A stretch of DNA of 16,797 nucleotides from JBNKFQ01 sp050289385 (GTDB lineage Bacteria > Pseudomonadota > Gammaproteobacteria > Pseudomonadales > Porticoccaceae): NCBI GenBank assembly GCA_050289385.1, contig JBNKFQ010000138.1, positions 1 to 16,797 of the forward strand, given 5' to 3'. The position numbers and the translations under genes were made by a program. Shown one piece after another: positions 14,007 through 16,797 of the stretch (within the stretch, counting starts at the first letter, position 1; the number at the start of each line of letters is the position of its first letter). The notes below the pieces were generated by a model. That model was not told the origin of the DNA and did no database searches. It saw only the letters and a list, made by a program, of their open reading frames with translations.

Positions 14007-15887
14007 ATGCCCACCACCCCCTGTGTCAGCGAAATTCGCATTCACCCGATCAAGTCCACGGCCGCCGTGCGGCTCGATAAAGCCTGGGTGGAGGAAAAGG
14101 GCCTCGCGTGTGATCGGCGCTTCGTAATTGCCGACACCGAGGGCAACTTTATCACCGCTCGCAAAGAGCCTCGCCTGATCTTGATAGAAACAGCTCTCAC
14201 CGCTACCGGGCTGGTTTTTACGGCTCCTGGCCAAACACCAGTGGCAATAAACTATCTGCATTTACCCAACCGTTACCAGGCGGTAAAAGTCTGGAATGAC
14301 ACCATCGAGGGGCAGCTCTGTGGGCCAGACCTGGATCAGTGGTTTAGCAACTATCTGGACCGCAATTGCCAGTTGCTCTTTTTCGGCGACAAGTCATCAC
14401 GTCAGGTCAGGGAGCGAGAGACCCAAGTGGGGTTTGCCGACGCTTATCCTTTGCTATTGATTTCACGCGGATCGTTGCAAGACCTGAACCGCCGATGCAA
14501 CAGCCCGGTTGCTATGGCTCAATTTCGCCCCAATATCGTGGTAGACAACTGTGACGCCTTTGCCGAGGACGGCTGGCGGCGATTGCGCATTGGTTCGGTA
14601 GAGTTTGAGGTGGTGTCCCCCTGTTCGCGCTGTGTATTAACCACAGTGGCTCCAGGCAGCGGCCAGTTCCATCCAACCGGAGAACCTCTCGCCACACTGA
14701 AAAAATTTCGTCGCGGCGAGGATGGCAACGTCTACTTCGGGCAGAACGTAGTGGCCCTCAATGAGGGCAAAATTGCGGTGGGAGATCGTGTTGAAGTCCT
14801 GGAAACCAAAACCCCGGTTCACTATCACGATCTCGCGCCACCCTATTTACCAGCCGCCAGCACAGCGGACACCGATTGGCCCGCCAGGGAAAAACAGCGC
14901 CTGCGATGCATGGCCGTAAGGAACGAAACCCACGATGTTAAAACTTTCGTGTTCAAGTGCCCGGATTTGGCTGCCTTCCGTTATTTGCCCGGCCAGCACC
15001 TGACTCTGGAGCTGGACATTGATGGCAAACAGGTGGTGCGCAATTACACGCTTTCTTCCTCACCAAGTCGCCCTGATACTGTCACCATCACGGTCAAACG
15101 TGTAGCTGGCGGTGTGGTGTCCAATTACCTTCACGACCACCTCAAGGTCAATGACCAGGTAACTGCGCGCGCACCCGACGGCGATTTCCACAGCGAACAA
15201 ATTGCCACCGACAAAGTGCTGCTGTTGTCAGCGGGCAGTGGTATTACGCCAATGTTGTCGATATTGCGAACAATGAGCGATCGACAACAAGGTAACGACG
15301 TGGTGTTTTTACACAGCGCCCACAGTGAAAAAGATCTGATTGCCCGGGACGAAACAGGGCTGCTGGCGCGACAGCACGGCAAATGCGACGTGCGATATAC
15401 CCTGACAAAAAGCGCAGAATCGGGCTGGCAGGGTTATCGCGGCCGACTGGATCGAAACATATTGGCTGACATTGATGACCTTGCAGAGCGAACGGTATTT
15501 GTCTGCGGGCCAACTGCCTTTATGGTCACCGCAAAAACATTATTACTGGAGCTGGGGCTACCCGAAGAACGTTATTTTCAGGAAAGTTTTGGTGTGCGCG
15601 CTGCGGTGCGCCAGGAACAACGAGATATAATGCTGTCATTTTCGTCCAGTGGCTTGATACATAACGGCAACAATCATGAAACCATTTTGCAACAAGCCGA
15701 ACAGGCTGGCCTCGACCTGCCCTATTCCTGCCGTGCCGGCATCTGTGCCACCTGTCGGGTCAAGCTGGTAAAAGGTGACGTCGAAGAGCTGAGCGGCGAC
15801 ACGCTGACAGAAACGGAAAAACTGCAGGGGTATATTCTTGCTTGCAGTTGCATTCCCAAAACCGATATTGTGATTAGTGAAGGTTAA
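14007..15887 (+). CDS. MOSC molybdenum enzyme fused to flavin reductase and 2Fe-2S ferredoxin domains
   Basis: A 626-residue fusion; ATG 14007 has AAGG about 9 bases upstream. Residues 5-110 are the MOSC N-terminal barrel (IRIHPIKSTAAV, LACDRRFVI) and about 120-266 the MOSC domain, with PCSRC (205-209) followed by VLTTV; one of these cysteines, by homology to YcbX/mARC, is the Mo ligand. GNVYFGQNV and VGDRVEVLE are also typical. About 297-395 is the FAD-binding domain (RNYTLSS, 345-351) and 400-510 the NAD(P)-binding domain (SAGSGITPM, VCGPTAFM). The C-terminus is a plant-type ferredoxin with Cys575, 580, 583 and 613 in CX4CX2CX29C spacing. E. coli YcbX lacks the flavin part and needs CysJ as partner. 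This protein should carry electrons from NAD(P)H to molybdenum unaided, probably reducing N-hydroxylated compounds in the cytoplasm. The substrate is inferred from the family. Confidence 0.92.
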   Translation: MPTTPCVSEIRIHPIKSTAAVRLDKAWVEEKGLACDRRFVIADTEGNFITARKEPRLILIETALTATGLVFTAPGQTPVAINYLHLPNRYQAVKVWNDTIEGQLCGPDLDQWFSNYLDRNCQLLFFGDKSSRQVRERETQVGFADAYPLLLISRGSLQDLNRRCNSPVAMAQFRPNIVVDNCDAFAEDGWRRLRIGSVEFEVVSPCSRCVLTTVAPGSGQFHPTGEPLATLKKFRRGEDGNVYFGQNVVALNEGKIAVGDRVEVLETKTPVHYHDLAPPYLPAASTADTDWPAREKQRLRCMAVRNETHDVKTFVFKCPDLAAFRYLPGQHLTLELDIDGKQVVRNYTLSSSPSRPDTVTITVKRVAGGVVSNYLHDHLKVNDQVTARAPDGDFHSEQIATDKVLLLSAGSGITPMLSILRTMSDRQQGNDVVFLHSAHSEKDLIARDETGLLARQHGKCDVRYTLTKSAESGWQGYRGRLDRNILADIDDLAERTVFVCGPTAFMVTAKTLLLELGLPEERYFQESFGVRAAVRQEQRDIMLSFSSSGLIHNGNNHETILQQAEQAGLDLPYSCRAGICATCRVKLVKGDVEELSGDTLTETEKLQGYILACSCIPKTDIVISEG

Positions 15888-15953
15888 TACCTGAGGAATT
15901 CTGTTTTAATACAACAAATAAAACCCCGATAATAATTTGAAATTGCCTGTCTG

Positions 15954-15983
15954 GAGAGCCCTCCCTTGACGGTGAAGGCTCTC
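15954..15983. terminator. Weak hairpin between convergent genes
   Basis: Arms GAGAGCC (15954-15960) and GGCTCTC (15977-15983) enclose a 16-base loop between the MOSC fusion stop (15887) and the cytochrome stop (16030). No T-run follows on either strand, so terminator activity is uncertain. No other hairpin stands out in this 142-bp convergent gap. Confidence 0.25.
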
Positions 15984-16029
15984 GCTTGGCTAACTGCTCC
16001 GAAACTGAATTTTCGCTTTATCCAGACTT

Positions 16030-16482
16030 TTAGTGGTACATGGGGTAGCTTGTCGGCTCGAAGGGAATCAGTTCGTATTGAACTTGCAGATAGGTCACCA
16101 GATCCACCAACTGCCGAACGGTCATCACGTCGTTGTAGTTTTTCATTCTTGACTCTCCATCATCGTCCACCGTACCTACGGGGTAGCCTTTTACCAGACG
16201 GTGTGACGGATTGATTATGGAAGTTACCAGTTGGCCATAAGTTTGCAGATGTTTGACCTCCCCACCCAGACGTATATTGAGGGTGGCGTTGTCCGACTGA
16301 ACGATGTCGCTGTCTCCGGCAACGAAATGACAGGCGTTGCATTGCAACTGCAAAAATGTATTTTTGCCGCTGGCGACATCGCCTTCCGGCAAGGTAAAGC
16401 CTCGGCCCGATTTGATACCGGCTTCGCAACTGGCTAATACAAGCGCCAATCCAGCCAGAACTACCAATAAAGCACTTTTCAC
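16030..16482 (-). CDS. Lipoprotein monohaem cytochrome c
   Basis: A 150-residue protein from GTG 16480-16482. This start is chosen over an ATG at 16530 because AAGGAGG lies six bases upstream of the GTG and the encoded protein then opens with an ideal lipoprotein signal (hydrophobic 4-17, lipobox LASC with Cys19). The mature part has one haem site, CNACH (48-52), and a downstream Met113 in SRMKNYNDVMT as the probable sixth ligand, followed by the helix VRQLVDLVTYLQ, typical of class I cytochromes c. It should sit on the periplasmic face of a membrane and pass electrons. Its redox partner is not identifiable, and no oxidase gene adjoins. The upstream region has an FNR-type box, so low-oxygen expression is likely. 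Confidence 0.9.
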   Translation of the reverse strand: MKSALLVVLAGLALVLASCEAGIKSGRGFTLPEGDVASGKNTFLQLQCNACHFVAGDSDIVQSDNATLNIRLGGEVKHLQTYGQLVTSIINPSHRLVKGYPVGTVDDDGESRMKNYNDVMTVRQLVDLVTYLQVQYELIPFEPTSYPMYH

Positions 16483-16597
16483 AACTTGCCTCCTTCCACT
16501 ACAGGGAAATCCCCATTGTTGTTTTTCCATCGAAATAAAATTTCTTTATATTTCAATGAGTTGAAAAAGTTCACCAAATACGCAATTCCTGGAAGCG

Positions 16598-16645
16598 CTC
16601 TTAAGTCATAGCATGTTTGGCTCGGCTTGTCTTGATATGCATCAA
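16598..16645 (-). promoter_or_regulatory. FNR/Anr box and class II promoter for the cytochrome gene
   Basis: TTGATATGCATCAA at 16632-16645 matches the FNR/Anr consensus TTGAT-N4-ATCAA in both half-sites. On the minus strand a TATGAC (16605-16610, four of six bases of the -10 consensus) would set the start near 16598, placing the box centre at about -41, the standard class II activation position. This implies a leader of about 116 bases before the GTG. The box is seen directly; its use and the start site are inferred. Confidence 0.6.
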
Positions 16646-16702
16646 AAAATGCAAGAGCTTGCATAACAAGAACCAAATGGAATATAGAGGAATGGCACTG
16701 AC
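16646..16702. other. Short AT-rich stretch without gene before the second repeat copy
   Basis: This stretch contains no plausible ribosome site with an open frame. It is the far upstream flank of the cytochrome promoter and borders the repeat copy beginning at 16703. Confidence 0.4.
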
Positions 16703-16797
16703 TTAAGCTTGAATACGCCGTTAAATGGTCGCACGTCGGTAGTGACTCGCTGTCGCTCGGTCCTTCGGACCGCCTTCGGCGCCGAAATGGTAAAACT
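16703..16797. repeat. Palindromic repeat element, copy 2, cut by the window end
   Basis: 16703-16743 resembles 11072-11111 in the same orientation (TTAAGC, TGAAT, then TTAAATGGTCGCACGTC and GTAGT, with small differences and one indel). 16726-16797 is the reverse complement of 11225-11296 with a single mismatch. The copy therefore has the full inner arm that the left side of copy 1 lacks. The element very likely continues past 16797. Confidence 0.85.

Noticed and set aside
16483..16530. ATG start 16 codons upstream for the cytochrome
   Set aside because: It would add polar residues before the lipoprotein signal and would include the AAGGAGG site inside the coding region. The GTG at 16482 is better.
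16479..16676. 65-codon minus-strand frame upstream of the cytochrome
   Set aside because: It overlaps the cytochrome promoter and ribosome site and shows no family motif or ribosome site of its own.

Overview
This window looks like chromosomal DNA of a free-living Gammaproteobacterium. Two FecI-FecR-TonB-receptor cassettes, a Tat-exported S9-family protein, a YcbX/mARC-type MOSC enzyme, a lipoprotein cytochrome c and an exact FNR/Anr-type box all fit such a cell. The TonB receptors recall those of heterotrophic marine groups such as the Cellvibrionales, but that placement is inference from protein flavour only. I see no rRNA, tRNA, CRISPR array, prophage or transposase.

Layout. Positions 1-672 hold no convincing gene. 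A small membrane-anchored protein (673-1254, minus) is divergent from an orphan FecR-like domain protein (1491-2021, plus). Next come two tandem, same-strand cassettes on the minus strand. Cassette A is ECF sigma factor (5943-6491), FecR (4844-5899) and STN-TonB receptor (2342-4753), ending at a strong hairpin at 2256-2285. Cassette B is ECF sigma factor (10350-10886), FecR (9250-10344) and STN-TonB receptor (6742-9150), ending at a hairpin at 6644-6674. In each, ligand binding to the receptor should signal through its periplasmic STN domain to FecR, which controls the sigma factor driving the receptor gene. The two receptor bodies are close paralogues, whereas signalling domains, FecRs and sigma factors differ much more, as expected for duplicated transporters on insulated signalling lines. 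The ligands cannot be told from sequence.

Upstream of cassette B is a roughly 225-bp palindromic repeat element (11072-11296). A second copy starts at 16703 and runs off the window end. Its inner arm is in inverted orientation, with 71 of 72 bases matching. Between the copies lie a Tat-exported S9 (DPP IV-like) protein whose catalytic triad is degraded (11315-13714, minus), a divergent MOSC-flavin reductase-ferredoxin fusion (14007-15887, plus), and a lipoprotein cytochrome c (16030-16482, minus). The cytochrome has a perfect TTGAT-N4-ATCAA box at the position expected for FNR class II activation.

The most interesting items are the likely S9 pseudo-peptidase, the self-contained MOSC reductase fusion, the orphan FecR domain, the FNR-type cytochrome promoter and the inverted repeat family. 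None of these alone proves a new system. All protein assignments come from reading motifs by eye, without database searches.
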